A stretch of 64,000 nt of DNA from Azadirachta indica (Eukaryota > Streptophyta > Magnoliopsida > Sapindales > Meliaceae): assembly GCA_022749755.1 (NCBI GenBank), contig CM040452.1:2498350-2562349 (forward strand), given 5' to 3'. Positions 63,317 through 64,000 of this stretch are shown here, piece by piece (position 1 is the stretch's first letter; every line of letters starts with the position of its first letter). The translations under genes were made by a program, and so were the position numbers. Under the pieces are notes generated by a model, which was not told the origin of the DNA, did not search any database, and saw only the letters and a program-made list of their open reading frames with translations.

Positions 63317-64000
63317 GCATTAAGTAAACGATCTGATCTGATTTTCATTCAATCTGAATGAATAACAATTGAAAGTACTGGATTAATTCTACTTAATTGA
63401 TCCACTCACGAATAAATAATGGATTGGAGTTATTAGTTTTTAATCTTTTATGAAAAAATTGAAGAATATAATATTTATCATGTGTATTTGTTATATGTTT
63501 GTAAATTGAGATTTTAGTGTCGTTATCTCTAATAATCAATAAAAAAATTTCTCTCCCTCTTTGTGGATTGTATTCACACATACACACACATATATAACTA
63601 TGAAACATTTGTGAATTTATTAAAATAATTAAAATTATTAAAATAACTTTCCAAATAACAAAATGAATGAGACGCGAAGAATAAATAATTTATTCTTGTA
63701 TTCTATCACGTGGGTAATAAAATAATAAATCAATTATTAAATTAATTAGACAGTAAACAAGATCTCATCAGTATAAATAGTAATAAATATTCATACACTT
63801 TCTCCTTTTTTTTTTATTATTTTATTTACAAAAAATCACTAACTATATCTTTTGCAAATATATTTAATCGGATTTTTCGAGGAAGAAGCTAAATCAAGGG
63901 TATATAATTAAAAGATAAGCATAATTTTTCCCTCCTCTAATTTGAAATTAAGAAACCTTTATAATTTTGTGATTGTGATTTTACCTTTGACTTATCAAGT
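63317..64000. other. 3' flank of the protease gene, AT-rich
   Basis: AATAAAT near 63410 could serve as the poly(A) signal. A CACGTG G-box lies at 63708-63713 (ATCACGTGGG). No further gene start is visible before the window ends. Confidence 0.5.

Overview
The window is nuclear DNA from a eudicot flowering plant. Intergenic DNA is very AT-rich, genes carry many GT-AG introns, and every recognisable gene belongs to a land-plant family. The species cannot be named from sequence alone. A run of exactly 100 N (28956-29055) marks a scaffold gap of unknown size.

Layout, left to right. 1-8.9 kb has no supportable gene. It is filled by repeats, chiefly a 1.4-kb direct duplication (about 2896-4282 and 4858-6213) combined with a 540-bp inverted repeat (about 4281-4838 against 6186-6727). 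8.9-17.7 kb (+) is an ARGONAUTE of the AGO4 clade, with a 1.6-kb 5'UTR intron and 22 coding exons. Convergent with it on the minus strand are two tandem early nodulin-like (phytocyanin-fold, GPI-anchored) genes at 17775-18372 and 19076-20430. 20.5-24.6 kb is AT-rich and empty. 24.7-26.9 kb (+) is a 2-oxoglutarate/Fe(II) dioxygenase carrying two frameshifts. 29.8-49.07 kb (-) is a long 22-exon PH-RhoGAP gene (REN/PHGAP type, 877 aa). One of its introns contains a complete hAT-type MITE with an 8-bp target duplication. 49.4-56.9 kb is intergenic and contains a 679-bp retroposon bounded by 15-bp target duplications. 56.97-59.15 kb (+) is an intronless P-class PPR protein (725 aa). 61.45-63.32 kb (+) is a four-exon papain-family gene of the XCP/papain group whose catalytic Cys codon encodes Gly.

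The genes do not form a pathway. They are ordinary independent plant loci: RNA-directed DNA methylation, cell-surface phytocyanin-like protein, specialised-metabolism oxygenase, ROP GTPase signalling, organelle RNA processing, and vacuolar/apoplastic proteolysis. I found no gene cluster that would count as a new multi-gene system.

The most unusual signals are local lesions: the Cys-to-Gly change at the papain active site; a 2-bp insertion in an AGO4 exon that a 14-nt-downstream splice acceptor would exactly compensate; a broken signal-peptide start in the second nodulin-like gene; and the doubly frameshifted oxygenase. The RhoGAP, PPR and protease reading frames (about 5.9 kb of coding sequence) are free of indels, which argues against a generally high base-error rate, but read-level checking is still needed for each lesion.
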